DNA of 64,000 nt. Origin: UBA4744 sp963718995. Lineage in GTDB: Bacteria > Actinomycetota > Acidimicrobiia > Spongiisociales > UBA4744. Made by a program: the position numbers and the translations under genes. Location: contig CAVRAP010000007.1 in the NCBI GenBank assembly GCA_963718995.1, positions 15,608-79,607 of the forward strand, read 5' to 3'. Within the stretch, counting starts at the first letter, position 1. Each line of letters starts with the position of its first letter. Positions 7,876 through 16,990 of the stretch are shown here, in pieces. Below the pieces are notes generated by a model, which saw nothing but the letters and a program-made list of their open reading frames with translations, had not been told where the DNA came from and made no database searches.

Positions 7876-9432
7876 ATGACCAGCAGATCCGAACTCCAGG
7901 GGAAACCCGTCAAGGACCTCCGTGAGATCGCTGCATCAGTCGGTGTGGAGACCGATGGCCTCCAGAAGGCAAAACTCATCGAGGCGATCCTCGGTTCGCC
8001 GGACTTCGTCGTGACCGACGAACCGGCCGCCATCGATTTGCCCGCGACCGTCCCCACCCCGCCCGCGGACGCTGAACCAGCTGAACAAGCGGAAAAAACC
8101 GAAAAGGATTCGGAGAAGAGCGACCCGGAGGACGCGGAGGCGGAGGGGGACCGCGCAGGTGCCGAGCAGGGGTCAACCCAGGGTGGCGATGGCCGCCAAC
8201 GGGGCGACTGGCAGGATGGGCCGCGTTCGGGTGATGACGGTCAGAACCGCAATCGCAACCGGCGCCGCCGGCGAGGCGGGGGCGGTGGTCAGCAGGAACA
8301 GATCCCGGAAGGCGATTTGGAGGAGCGACAGGGAATCCTGGACATTCTTCCCGAGGGATACGGGTTCCTGCGGGTCACGGGTTATCTGCCCGGAGACAAG
8401 GACGTCTATGTCTCTGCGAGCCAGGTTCGCAAGTTCGGACTCCGCAAAGGGGATCTCGTTAGTGGACCGATTCGCCCGCCGCGCTCCCAGGAGAAGTTTC
8501 CGGCGCTCACCCGTATTGAGACGATCAACCTCTTGTCGGCCGAGGAAGGCCGAAATCGGCCACGGTTCGAGAAACTGACACCGCTCTTTCCCGACATGCG
8601 GCTCCGGCTCGAGATCGAGGGCGAGCCCAATCAGGAGCTGGCCAGGATCATCGACCTCGTCGCGCCAATTGGTAAGGGTCAGCGCGGCATGATTGTCTCC
8701 CCGCCGAAGGCCGGTAAGACGACCGTGTTGAAAGAGATCGCCCACTCCATTACCGCCAACAATCCCGAGTGCTACCTGATGGTGGTTCTCGTTGATGAGC
8801 GGCCCGAGGAAGTCACGGACATGCAGCGCTCGGTTAAGGGCGAGGTCGTCTACTCGACCTTTGATCGACCGGCCGAGGAACACACCCAGGTTTCCGACCT
8901 GGCGCTGGAACGAGCCAAGCGGCTCGTCGAGATGGGCACCGATGTCGTGATTCTGCTGGACTCGGTGACCAGGCTCGCCCGGGCCCACAACCTGGCGACC
9001 CCGGCCAGCGGTCGGATCCTGTCAGGTGGCGTCGACTCGACCGCCCTATACCCGCCGAAACGGTTCTTCGGGGCGGCCCGGAATATCGAGGAAGGCGGAA
9101 GCCTCACGATCATGGGCACGGCGCTCGTTGAGACTGGCTCCCGTATGGACGAGGTGATCTTCGAAGAGTTCAAGGGAACCGGCAACATGGAGTTGCGGCT
9201 CGACCGGGGGTTGGCCGATCGCCGGATCTACCCGGCCGTCGATATCAGCCAGTCGGGAACAAGAAAAGAAGAGCTGTTGTTCAATCCTTCGGAACTTGCC
9301 CAGGTATGGAAGCTCCGGCGGGTGCTGTTGGCCCTCGAACCCGGTGCAGCCCTTGAGTTACTCATTGATCGGCTCAAGACCTCTAAGTCGAACGAAGAGT
9401 TCCTGGACGAAATCGCCAAGAGCACCGGATAA
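7876..9432 (+). CDS. rho: Transcription termination factor Rho
   Basis: Rho is a hexameric RNA helicase that terminates transcription. Residues 5-45 form the Rho N-terminal domain (LQGKPVKDLREIAASVGV). Residues about 55-145 are an acidic then Arg/Gly-rich insert (RNRNRRRRRGGGGG), typical of actinobacterial Rho and likely disordered and RNA-binding. The cold-shock RNA-binding domain spans about 150-215. The ATPase has Walker A SPPKAGKTT (about 277-285) and Walker B VVILLDSVTRLARAHN (about 355-370). The ribosome site GGAAAGGA lies before the ATG. rpmE follows after 33 bp. Confidence 0.97.
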   Translation: MTSRSELQGKPVKDLREIAASVGVETDGLQKAKLIEAILGSPDFVVTDEPAAIDLPATVPTPPADAEPAEQAEKTEKDSEKSDPEDAEAEGDRAGAEQGSTQGGDGRQRGDWQDGPRSGDDGQNRNRNRRRRRGGGGGQQEQIPEGDLEERQGILDILPEGYGFLRVTGYLPGDKDVYVSASQVRKFGLRKGDLVSGPIRPPRSQEKFPALTRIETINLLSAEEGRNRPRFEKLTPLFPDMRLRLEIEGEPNQELARIIDLVAPIGKGQRGMIVSPPKAGKTTVLKEIAHSITANNPECYLMVVLVDERPEEVTDMQRSVKGEVVYSTFDRPAEEHTQVSDLALERAKRLVEMGTDVVILLDSVTRLARAHNLATPASGRILSGGVDSTALYPPKRFFGAARNIEEGGSLTIMGTALVETGSRMDEVIFEEFKGTGNMELRLDRGLADRRIYPAVDISQSGTRKEELLFNPSELAQVWKLRRVLLALEPGAALELLIDRLKTSKSNEEFLDEIAKSTG

Positions 9433-9465
9433 GCGGCATACTGCGGAGCACGAAGGAGAGAAGCA

Positions 9466-9696
9466 GTGAGAGCAGGAATTCATCCCGATTACAAAGAGAC
9501 CTCGGTCAAGTGTTCGTGCGGCAATACGTTCACAACGCGGTCGACCGAAGCTGAGCTTCATGTTGAGTTGTGCAACGAATGTCATCCGTTCTTCACCGGA
9601 AAGCAGAAGCTGGTCGACACCGGTGGCCGGGTGGAGCGATTCCAGAAGCGGTACGGTCGTACGAGTTTCACCGCTGAGAAGAAGACCGACGCCTAA
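9466..9696 (+). CDS. rpmE: 50S ribosomal protein bL31, zinc-binding form
   Basis: The 76-residue protein has GIHPDYKETSVKCSCG at the start and four zinc-ligand cysteines at 16, 18, 36 and 39, so it is the C+ (zinc) paralogue. Starts with GTG after GAAGGAGAG. The rho-rpmE-DUF1385-prfA order is a common actinobacterial arrangement, and the genes are closely packed on the same strand. Confidence 0.97.
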   Translation: MRAGIHPDYKETSVKCSCGNTFTTRSTEAELHVELCNECHPFFTGKQKLVDTGGRVERFQKRYGRTSFTAEKKTDA

Positions 9697-9722
9697 TCGG
9701 TCCTAGTTTCTAGGAGGAGTCG

Positions 9723-10673
9723 TTGAGTCGCGCCCCCAATGCGAGTGTCGGTGGCCAAGCAGTCATCGAGGGCGTGATGATGCGCGCTCCGGCCGCCTGG
9801 GCGGTCGCCGTTCGGCGACCCGACGGTGTGATCGAAGCCGTGACGCACGAGCTGCCCCGACTCTCGTCGCGATCGCGGCTGGCCCGCATTCCTTTCATCC
9901 GGGGAGTGATGGTCCTCGGTGAGTCGCTCACCCTGGGATTCCGGTCCCTGTCGTGGTCGGCTCAGAAAGCGGTTGGAGAAGACGAAGAACCGCTGACGAC
10001 TCGACAGATGGCCGTCTCGATGACGATCGCCCTGGTCGTCTTTGCCGCCCTCTTCATCATGCTGCCCCTCGGAGCAGCATCGCTGCTCGAGCCCTATCTC
10101 GGTGGTTCGAAGTTCTTGTTCAATCTTGTTGATGGTGCCGTGCGGGCTTTTCTGTTCGTGGGTTATGTCTGGGCCATTGGCCGCTCCAAGGAGATTCGCC
10201 GGGTATTCCAGTACCACGGCGCCGAGCACAAGACGATCCACGCCTACGAAGCCGGCGATCCGCTTTCGGTTGATCGAATCCAGCAATACCGACCCGAGCA
10301 CCCCCGCTGCGGTACGAGTTTCCTCATGATTGTCGTGATCGGCTCGCTCGTCGTGTTCACGCTCATCGGGCGGCCTTCCTGGCCCATCCTCATAGCCAGC
10401 CGGATCGTCCTGATTCCGGTCATTGCCGGGGCCGCCTACGAGATCCTCAAATTCTCCGGAGCTCACGGTGGTGAGTTGGTAGGGCGCATCCTGGCCGCCC
10501 CCGGTCTCTGGTTACAGAGACTGACTACCGGCGAACCGGACGACGAGCAGGTGGAGGTGGCCGTAGCGAGCCTGTTGGCGGCCCTCGAACCCGACGCGCT
10601 CGATGAGGTCAAGGCGCGCGGTCCCGTCAATCCAGCGGCGCTGGCCGCGCTGGCGGGACTCGTGGGCGACTGA
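9723..10673 (+). CDS. DUF1385 family membrane protein (YqhQ-like)
   Basis: Starts with TTG after a strong TAGGAGGAG. The motif VGGQAVIEGVMMRAP near residues 9-23 defines the DUF1385 family. Four or so hydrophobic helices lie between about 100 and 250, around the conserved QYHGAEHKTIHAYEAGD and EHPRCGTSF. The biochemical role of the family is not known. Its stop overlaps the prfA start (TGATG), so the two genes are translationally coupled. Confidence 0.9.
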   Translation: MSRAPNASVGGQAVIEGVMMRAPAAWAVAVRRPDGVIEAVTHELPRLSSRSRLARIPFIRGVMVLGESLTLGFRSLSWSAQKAVGEDEEPLTTRQMAVSMTIALVVFAALFIMLPLGAASLLEPYLGGSKFLFNLVDGAVRAFLFVGYVWAIGRSKEIRRVFQYHGAEHKTIHAYEAGDPLSVDRIQQYRPEHPRCGTSFLMIVVIGSLVVFTLIGRPSWPILIASRIVLIPVIAGAAYEILKFSGAHGGELVGRILAAPGLWLQRLTTGEPDDEQVEVAVASLLAALEPDALDEVKARGPVNPAALAALAGLVGD

Positions 10674-11752
10674 TGGAACCGGGGTTTCAACAGCGCCTCA
10701 AGGAGATCGAGGCAGCCTTCGAAGAAACCGAGCGGCGCCTGTCCGATCAGGATGTGCTGGCGGATCAGGTGCACTACACGGAGCTGACCAAACGGCATGC
10801 AGAGCTACGCCCAGTGGTGGAAGGCTTTCATGCCTATCAGGAAGCCCTCCAGGATGCTCGCGAGGCGGAAGAATTGGCCGATGTGGAATCCGACTCGGAG
10901 ATGACCTCCGATCTCCGGGCCATGGCGTCCGAGCGTCGACACACGGCCGAACGTATCGAGGGAGAACTGCGCCGCGGCCTCATTCCGAAAGACCCCAACG
11001 ACGAAAAAGATGTCATCGTCGAAGTCCGTTCGGCAGCGGGTGGCGACGAAGCCGCGATTTGGGCGGGCGATCTTCTGGGGATGTACCGGGCGTACGCCGA
11101 TCGGAGAGGGTTCAAAACCGAGATCCTCGAGGCTTCACCGTCGGAAACGGGTGGGGTGAAGGAGGTCATCTTTGCTATGAAAGGCAAAGGTGCCTACTCA
11201 CGAATGAAATACGAAGCCGGCGTCCACCGGGTTCAGCGAGTGCCGAAGACCGAATCGCAGGGTCGGATCCACACCTCAACGGCGACCGTGGCGGTATTGC
11301 CGGAAGCGGAAGACGTTGAGGTTGAATTGGACCCGAACGACGTGCGGGTCGACGTGTACCGGTCGAGCGGTCCGGGTGGACAGTCGGTCAACACGACCGA
11401 CTCTGCTGTTCGCCTGACGCACGAACCGACGGGCCTCGTGGTCAGTTGTCAGGATGAGAAATCTCAGCTGCAGAACAAGGAGAAGGCCTTCCGCATTTTG
11501 CGGGCCCGTCTCTACCAGATGCAACTCGAGGAGCACCTCGGAGAGATCGCCGACGCCCGCCGATCGCAGGTCGGGACCGGTGGCCGTTCGGAGAAGATCC
11601 GCACTTACAACTTCAAGGAGAACCGGGTAACCGATCACCGCATCGGGATGACGATCAAGCAACTCCCGGAAATCCTGGCAGGCGACCTCGATGCGTTCGT
11701 CGACTCGTTGACTGACGAGGAAGAAGCCAGAAAGCTCGTCGCGGGGGACTGA
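10673..11752 (+). CDS. prfA: Peptide chain release factor 1
   Basis: RF1 reads UAA and UAG stop codons and triggers peptide release. The GGQ motif (SSGPGGQSVNTTDSAVRL) and the RF1-type tripeptide PKT in RVQRVPKTESQGRIHTST are present; RF2 would have SPF there. The 359-residue length is normal. The GGQ glutamine is the substrate of PrmC, whose gene lies 113 bp downstream. Confidence 0.97.
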   Translation: MEPGFQQRLKEIEAAFEETERRLSDQDVLADQVHYTELTKRHAELRPVVEGFHAYQEALQDAREAEELADVESDSEMTSDLRAMASERRHTAERIEGELRRGLIPKDPNDEKDVIVEVRSAAGGDEAAIWAGDLLGMYRAYADRRGFKTEILEASPSETGGVKEVIFAMKGKGAYSRMKYEAGVHRVQRVPKTESQGRIHTSTATVAVLPEAEDVEVELDPNDVRVDVYRSSGPGGQSVNTTDSAVRLTHEPTGLVVSCQDEKSQLQNKEKAFRILRARLYQMQLEEHLGEIADARRSQVGTGGRSEKIRTYNFKENRVTDHRIGMTIKQLPEILAGDLDAFVDSLTDEEEARKLVAGD

Positions 11753-11865
11753 ACCCTCCGCGGTCGAGAAGCCTCACCGGGGCAGTGCCGCGGCGCACCG
11801 TTAACCGGTGCTGTGTCGGCCTCGCACGACCGGAAAACACCCATGGTCTGCCAACATTGAGCTCG

Positions 11866-12697
11866 ATGACCTCGATTCGCCAACTTCTCAACAAGCCGGA
11901 CATCCCGCGCCATGAGGCCGAACGCCTCCTGGCCCTAGCGGCGGGTCGTACGCGACAGCAGCTTCTGGGAGGCACAGAGGTTGATGCAGAGGCTGCGCAG
12001 AGATACCTGGATCTGGTCCGGCAACGACTCGCCGGAGTTCCCCTGCAGCATCTCGAAGGGACGGTCCGGTTCGGCCCCATCGAGATGCGCAGCGACCGCA
12101 GAGCGTTGGTTCCCCGGCCGGAAACAGAACAGCTTTGGGATGAAGCCGTGACCGCACTCGGCGAGGCAGGACCCGGGACCGTCATCGTTGATCTCTGTAC
12201 CGGGAGCGGCAATCTCGCCCTGGCTCTGAAACACCGATTTCCTCTTGCGCAGGTGTATGCAACCGATCTCTCCGGCGAAGCTTTGGTGCTCGCCAAAGAA
12301 AACGCCGTAGCGCTGCAGCTCGACGTGGCCTTTCTGCAAGGAGACCTGTTTGCCCCCCTGCCCCATGAGCTCTACGAACGAGTGGACTTGCTCGTAGCCA
12401 ATCCTCCCTATGTGACAGAGGCGGAGTTCGATCTTCTTCCGGTTGACGTTCGTGACCACGATCCGCGCCGTGGCGCTGGTCGCCGGGCCGCATGGCGATG
12501 AAGTGCTTGCGCAGATTGCTGCCGATGCTTACTGGTGGATGGGCACCGGTGGATGGTTGTTCTGCGAGATCGGTGAGACGCAGTCTGAGCGGGCGTTGGA
12601 ACTGTTCGGGGCGTACCTCGATGTTGAAGTTCGGGCCGATCTGGCCGGGCGCCCCCGCATGCTGGTCGGCCGCAAGGGTGGCCGTTGCTGCGTGTAG
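11866..12697 (+). CDS. prmC: Release factor glutamine methyltransferase PrmC, interrupted by a +1 frameshift
   Basis: PrmC methylates the GGQ glutamine of release factors using S-adenosylmethionine. The first frame (11866-12501) carries the N-terminal helical domain, the SAM motif VDLCTGSGNLALAL and the substrate motif NPPYVTEAEF. After DHDPR the frame is lost; the rest (VALVAGPHGDEVLAQIA through GRPRMLVGRKGG) continues in the +1 frame to 12697. One extra base within 12466-12469 (CGCC) explains it: removing one base gives exactly 276 codons plus stop. No slippery sequence or nearby stop suggests programmed shifting. The start at ATG 11866 is supported by the N-terminal match; its ribosome site is weak. 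Confidence 0.85.
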
Positions 12698-13326
12698 CCC
12701 GGGTTGCGGAAACCGGCGAGCTGGGGGAACCTGCCCTGATGCACATCAAAGAAGCCGTCGCCGCCATTCGCAGAGGCGCGATCGTAGGAGTGCCGACGGA
12801 TACCGTCTACGGACTAGCGGTCGATCCCCTGCAGGCCGAAGCCGTTCGGACACTCTATGAGCTGAAGGGAAGGCCACGCCACAAGCCCATCGGCTTGCTC
12901 AGCGATACCCTCGACCACTTCCGTCCGCTCGTCGAAGTCACACATAGGGTCGAGGAACTGGTGGCAGACCATTGGCCAGGGCCGCTCACACTGGTGGCGC
13001 GCAGCCTGGTCCCGCTGCCCGATTGGGTCGGCGATCACGAACGCTATACCGTTGCCATCCGGGTCCCCGACCATCCACTCACCAGGGAGCTGTTGGCGCT
13101 GACCGGACCTCTGGCTGTGACCAGCGCCAACCCGACCGACCAAAAGCCTGCCGTCTCGCACGGAGAAGCGAAGGTCCTCTTCGGCGATGCGGTGGTGATC
13201 TACCTGCCGGGCATCTGTCCCGGCGGAACATCGTCAACGGTCGTTGATGTAACAGTTGAACCGCCCAGGGTGTTGAGGGAAGGACCGGTCGTGTGGAGCT
13301 CTGAACGTGGGACGTTCGAGGCGTGA
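12685..13326 (+). CDS. tsaC: L-threonylcarbamoyladenylate synthase (Sua5/YrdC/TsaC)
   Basis: This enzyme makes threonylcarbamoyl-AMP for the t6A modification of ANN-decoding tRNAs. The core has IRRGAIVGVPTDTVYGLAVDP, KGRPRHKPIGLL and VTSANPTDQKPAVS. At 213 residues it is the short YrdC-type without the Sua5 domain. TTG 12685, with AAGGGTGG upstream and overlapping the end of prmC, is preferred because the resulting N-terminus (LRVARV...) is typical; ATG 12739 is the alternative. Confidence 0.92.
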   Translation: MLRVARVAETGELGEPALMHIKEAVAAIRRGAIVGVPTDTVYGLAVDPLQAEAVRTLYELKGRPRHKPIGLLSDTLDHFRPLVEVTHRVEELVADHWPGPLTLVARSLVPLPDWVGDHERYTVAIRVPDHPLTRELLALTGPLAVTSANPTDQKPAVSHGEAKVLFGDAVVIYLPGICPGGTSSTVVDVTVEPPRVLREGPVVWSSERGTFEA

Positions 13327-13384
13327 GGGGGCCGGACCTCCCGCTACCCTACGGTGGCTGGGACCAGACAGGAAGGCGGACATC

Positions 13385-14656
13385 ATGATTGACCCCCGTC
13401 CACTCGATGAGGTCGACGCACAGGTCGCCGACCTCATCAGGGCCGACACGGCCCGCCAGAACTCACATATTCACCTGATCGCTTCGGAGAACTTCGTTTC
13501 GCGTGCGGTGATGGAAGCCTCGGGGTCGGTCTTCACCAACAAGTACGCGGAGGGTTATCCGGGTCGTCGTTACTACGAGGGTTGCGAGGTGGTCGACCAG
13601 GTCGAGGATCTCGCCCGTGATCGGGCCAAGACCTTGTTTGGAGCGGACCACGCCAATGTTCAACCGCATTCGGGAGCCCAGGCCAACATGGCCGCATATT
13701 TCGCCTTCCTCGATCACGGTGACAAGGTGCTCGGCATGCGGCTCGATCAGGGTGGTCACCTGACCCATGGTTCACCGGTCAACGCCTCCGGTGAACTCTA
13801 TGAGTTCATCGCCTACGGGGTCGACCCGGACACCGACCTGATCGATATGGATGATGTTCGGCGTTTGGCCCTCGAGCACCGGCCCAAAATCGTCCTGGCC
13901 GGGTATACCGCTTACTCGCGGGTGCTCGACTACGCAGCTTTCCGATCCATCGCCGACGAGATCGGCGCTCTGCTGATGGTTGATGCCGCACACTTCATCG
14001 GATTGGTTGCCGGCGGCGCCTACCCCAATCCGGTCCCGTACGCCGATCTGGTTACGGCAACAACCCATAAGGCTCTTCGCGGACCCAGGGGCGGCTTGAT
14101 CTTGAGTCGCGCAGAACACGCCAAGGCCATCGACAAAGCGGTCTTTCCAGGTATGCAGGGAGGCGGGCTCTTCAATCAGGTCGCCGCCAAGGCGGTGTGT
14201 TTCCTGGAGGCGTCCACTGCAGAGTTCCAGGAGTATGCCGCACAAATCGTGGCCAACGCCCGCGCCATGGCCGGCCGGTTGACGGCCGAAGGGGTGAAGG
14301 TGGTCGGCGGCGGTACCGACAACCACATGCTGCTGGCCGATATGCGCAGTGTCGATGAGGAATTGACCGGAAAGCAGGCGGCCAAACTCCTGGACTCGGT
14401 CGGCATTACCTGCAACTTCAACACGGTGCCATTCGATCCCCGTAAACCCTTCATCGGAAGCGGCATCAGGATCGGCACGCCGGCCATGACAACGCAGGGG
14501 ATGAAAGAGCCGCAGGCGGACGAGACCGCCGGGTTGATCGCCGGGGTCCTTCGCCATCGCGACGATCCGGCTGCCCTCGTTGACCTGGAGAGCCGCATTC
14601 GCAAGCTGGCGGGCGATTTCCCTCCCTACCCGGAAGGCTTTCCCGGGCATGTGTAA
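13385..14656 (+). CDS. glyA: Serine hydroxymethyltransferase
   Basis: It interconverts serine and glycine while charging tetrahydrofolate with a one-carbon unit. The 423-residue protein has HLIASENFVSRAV, NVQPHSGAQANMAAYFA, VDAAHFIGLVAGG and the PLP-lysine motif TTHKALRGPRGG. ATG 13385 follows AGGAAGGCGGACATC. The following intergenic region holds a CRP-type site for the atp operon. Confidence 0.97.
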   Translation: MIDPRPLDEVDAQVADLIRADTARQNSHIHLIASENFVSRAVMEASGSVFTNKYAEGYPGRRYYEGCEVVDQVEDLARDRAKTLFGADHANVQPHSGAQANMAAYFAFLDHGDKVLGMRLDQGGHLTHGSPVNASGELYEFIAYGVDPDTDLIDMDDVRRLALEHRPKIVLAGYTAYSRVLDYAAFRSIADEIGALLMVDAAHFIGLVAGGAYPNPVPYADLVTATTHKALRGPRGGLILSRAEHAKAIDKAVFPGMQGGGLFNQVAAKAVCFLEASTAEFQEYAAQIVANARAMAGRLTAEGVKVVGGGTDNHMLLADMRSVDEELTGKQAAKLLDSVGITCNFNTVPFDPRKPFIGSGIRIGTPAMTTQGMKEPQADETAGLIAGVLRHRDDPAALVDLESRIRKLAGDFPPYPEGFPGHV

Positions 14657-14684
14657 CGAACGAGGACGGGCTCGCCCCACCTTA

Positions 14685-14700
14685 TGTGAAACACATCACA
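14685..14700 (+). promoter_or_regulatory. CRP/GlxR-type site in the ATP synthase operon promoter
   Basis: TGTGAAACACATCACA is a perfect TGTGA-N6-TCACA palindrome. It is centred about 34 bp before the predicted transcription start of atpZ. GlxR of Corynebacterium is reported to control the ATP synthase operon through such sites, so cAMP-type control is likely here too. The position overlaps the -35 region, which fits either repression or class II activation. Confidence 0.75.
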
Positions 14701-14712
14701 AGCCGGCGGGGT

Positions 14713-14718
14713 TATAGG
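14713..14718 (+). promoter_or_regulatory. -10 element of a predicted leaderless promoter for atpZ
   Basis: TATAGG lies 8 bases before the ATG at 14727, and no ribosome-binding purine tract exists between them. Transcription would then begin at or next to the start codon, giving a leaderless mRNA, which is common in actinobacteria. Confidence 0.45.
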
Positions 14719-14726
14719 TTCCAACG

Positions 14727-14960
14727 ATGAAGAAACCGTCCGCCCATGAACAGGTGACCCAGGCCGTCAACGACGGGTGGGTCGCGGGCGGAAGCTTCTT
14801 TGCGTCGATCATGTCCGGGTTCCTGCTCGGGTATTTCGCAGATAAGTGGCTGGGCACCGAGCCGTGGCTGGTGATCATCGGCATTGTGGTCGGTGCCTAT
14901 TCGGGATTCCTGCGGCTCTGGCACTACGCCAAGAGTGAAGGCGAGCGTCATGGACGTTGA
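14727..14960 (+). CDS. AtpZ/AtpI family protein, first gene of the ATP synthase operon
   Basis: The 77-residue protein has two hydrophobic helices (about 20-37 and 46-65) linked by ADKWLGTEPW, the AtpZ-family pattern. Members help assembly of the c-ring or transport Mg2+ into the membrane complex. The gene has no ribosome site and appears to be translated from a leaderless mRNA. Its 3' end overlaps the next gene by 11 bp. Confidence 0.85.
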   Translation: MKKPSAHEQVTQAVNDGWVAGGSFFASIMSGFLLGYFADKWLGTEPWLVIIGIVVGAYSGFLRLWHYAKSEGERHGR

Positions 14961-15342
14961 GGCGACCATCGCCCGGCACACCGCACGTCGGGCCCTGTAT
15001 CTGGGCCCGGTCATTCTGGTGGTCTTCTGGGCCACTCGCGGCGTTGATGGGCTGTTTGCTTCGGCGATCGGTCTGGCCATCGTGGTCGGGAATTTTCTCC
15101 TCGCCGGGGCCATGTTGTCGGTTGCCGCACGGGTTTCGTTGAGCCTCTATCATGCGGCCGCGTTGTTCGGGTTCTTCCTCCGACTTGGCCTGATCACCCT
15201 CACCGTGCTTATTATCAGTGAGGTGGTTGACCTGGACCGACTGGCTCTGGGGGTAACCGTGGTAGTGGCCTACCTGGGTTTGCTCACCTGGGAAGCGGTG
15301 GCAGTGGCCAAGGGTGCTGAAAGGGAGTTGGAGTGGAACTGA
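14950..15342 (+). CDS. AtpI-like membrane protein (ATP synthase subunit I)
   Basis: The 130-residue protein has four predicted membrane helices (about 17-37, 39-60, 65-88, 93-118), the layout of the poorly conserved ATP synthase protein I. ATG 14950 overlaps the end of atpZ, and the stop overlaps the atpB start, so coupling is likely. Family assignment rests on topology and position rather than strong motifs. Confidence 0.75.
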   Translation: MDVEATIARHTARRALYLGPVILVVFWATRGVDGLFASAIGLAIVVGNFLLAGAMLSVAARVSLSLYHAAALFGFFLRLGLITLTVLIISEVVDLDRLALGVTVVVAYLGLLTWEAVAVAKGAERELEWN

Positions 15343-16133
15343 TCCTGGCTATCGAAGAGTGCGACTACGTCAACGAGGTGGTCTGCAAACCGGCCAATGT
15401 CCTCGAGCTTTTTGAGTTCCCGGCCCTCTTTGGAGATATCAACCGCACGGTCTTCCTGATTGCCCTGGCCGCCCTGATTGTTATCGGGGTCCTCTTCTTT
15501 GCTTATCGGAAACCGCGCCTCATTCCCACCAAGTTCCAGGCGGCGGTCGAGTCGCTGGTTGGCTTTGTTCGAGACGAGATAGCCATAGGCATCATCGGTC
15601 CGGAGGGCGTCAAGTACGCCCCGTACCTGCTGTCGATTTTCCTCTTCATCCTTGTCGGCAACCTCTTCGAGGTGACACCCCTGATCAACTTCCCGATCAC
15701 CTCCCGGATGGCCCTGCCCGGATTCCTCGCCCTGCTGACCTACGTGATCTTCGTGGTTGCCGGTGTCCGCAAGCAGGGGTTTGGCTACTTCAAGGGAATC
15801 GCCTGGCCGCCGGGAGTGCCGACCGCCATGAAACCACTGGTTGGAATCATCGAGCTTTTCTCGATCCTCTTCGTGCGTCCGTTCAGTCTGGCGGTCCGGC
15901 TCTTCGCCAACATGGTGGCCGGCCACGTGATGTTGAGCATCCTGTTGGTGTCCGGTGTCGTGTTCATCGGGGCGATCGGGGAGATCGGACTGCGGTCGAC
16001 CATCGGGATCGCCTGGTTGGGGATGGGGATCCTCATCTTTGTGTTCGAGATCATCGTGGCGGTTCTGCAGGCATACATCTTCACCCTGCTCTCGGCGGTG
16101 TACATCCAGACATCGGTTCAACCAGAACACTGA
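15333..16133 (+). CDS. atpB: F1Fo ATP synthase subunit a
   Basis: Subunit a forms the proton half-channels beside the c-ring. The 266-residue protein has six hydrophobic stretches, and the essential arginine is in RLFANMVAGHVML in the penultimate helix region. VLQAYIFTLLSAVYI is the typical last helix. Starts with GTG inside the end of the upstream gene. Confidence 0.95.
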   Translation: MELILAIEECDYVNEVVCKPANVLELFEFPALFGDINRTVFLIALAALIVIGVLFFAYRKPRLIPTKFQAAVESLVGFVRDEIAIGIIGPEGVKYAPYLLSIFLFILVGNLFEVTPLINFPITSRMALPGFLALLTYVIFVVAGVRKQGFGYFKGIAWPPGVPTAMKPLVGIIELFSILFVRPFSLAVRLFANMVAGHVMLSILLVSGVVFIGAIGEIGLRSTIGIAWLGMGILIFVFEIIVAVLQAYIFTLLSAVYIQTSVQPEH

Positions 16134-16158
16134 GTTTGCGAAATAGAAAGGAAACGGA

Positions 16159-16422
16159 ATGGTTCACACTCTTGCGACGGCGGTGACCCTGGTGCTTGCC
16201 CAGCTTACGGGGGACATCGGCGGCAGCCTGGCGCTGATCGGCTACGGCCTCGCCGCGATTGGCCCGGGGGTCGGCATCGGTATCGTGGTCGGCAATGCGG
16301 TGCAGGCAATGGCCCGTCAGCCCGAGGCGGCCGGCATGGTCCGTACCACCATGTTCCTCGGTATCGCGTTTACCGAAGCCCTGGCATTGATCGGCTTCGT
16401 GCTGTTCTTCCTGGCCGGATAG
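16159..16422 (+). CDS. atpE: F1Fo ATP synthase subunit c
   Basis: The 87-residue proteolipid has two helices around the polar loop RQPE (53-56). The ion-carrying residue is E73 in AFTEALALIGF, without the extra polar residues of Na+-type rings, so it is a proton-type ring. Preceded by AGAAAGGAAACGGA. Confidence 0.96.
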   Translation: MVHTLATAVTLVLAQLTGDIGGSLALIGYGLAAIGPGVGIGIVVGNAVQAMARQPEAAGMVRTTMFLGIAFTEALALIGFVLFFLAG

Positions 16423-16434
16423 CAAGGAGATCGC

Positions 16435-16987
16435 ATGCTGAACGCTGCAACGAGCCTATTACTCGCTGCTGAAGAGGAAAGCGGGGGAGGTATCGACCTG
16501 CTCCTGCCTGCTACGTCGGAGCTGATCGCAGGCATCATCGCGTTTGCCGTCGGTTTTCTTCTTCGTCTGGAAGTGGGCCTGGCCCGCCATCAACCGGTCT
16601 CTCGAGAGCCGCCAGCAGGCCATCGGCGGCCAATTGAAGGAAGCCGAGGCAACCAAACTCGAAGCGAAGAGCCTGCTCGACGACTATCGCGCCCAGATGG
16701 CCGATGCCAAGGCCGATGCCGGCCGGATCGTCGACGAGGCGCGAGCCCAGGCCGAAACCGTTCGTACTGATCTGGTTGCCAAGGCCGAGGCCGAAGCCGG
16801 CCAGATCGTCGGCAAGGCTCGCGAGGATGCCGCCAACGAGAAAGCCCGGGCACTGCAAGATGCCCGCCAGGAAGTGGCCGACCTTTCGATCGATCTGGCT
16901 GAGAAAGTGGTCGGGGAGAACCTGGACCGGGCCGCCCAACAAGGCTTGATCGAGCGCTACCTCGCCGATCTCGAGAGGATGGCGTAG
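16435..16987 (+). CDS. atpF: F1Fo ATP synthase subunit b, interrupted by a +1 frameshift
   Basis: The N-terminal membrane segment (LLLPATSELIAGIIAFAV) is in the frame starting at 16435, and the rest (VFFFVWKWAWPAINRSLESR followed by a long charged coiled coil to LADLERMA) is in the +1 frame ending at 16987. An extra G at 16552/16553 in GTCGGTTTT accounts for it; removing it gives exactly 183 codons plus stop, a normal b subunit. The first frame otherwise ends at 16770 in nonsense sequence. Since the gene is essential to the complex, a sequence error is likely. Confidence 0.88.
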
Positions 16988-16990
16988 TCG

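Noticed and set aside
12440..12500. Programmed +1 frameshifting in prmC
   Set aside because: No slippery codon, internal Shine-Dalgarno element or in-frame stop at the junction, and the same kind of break occurs in unrelated genes.
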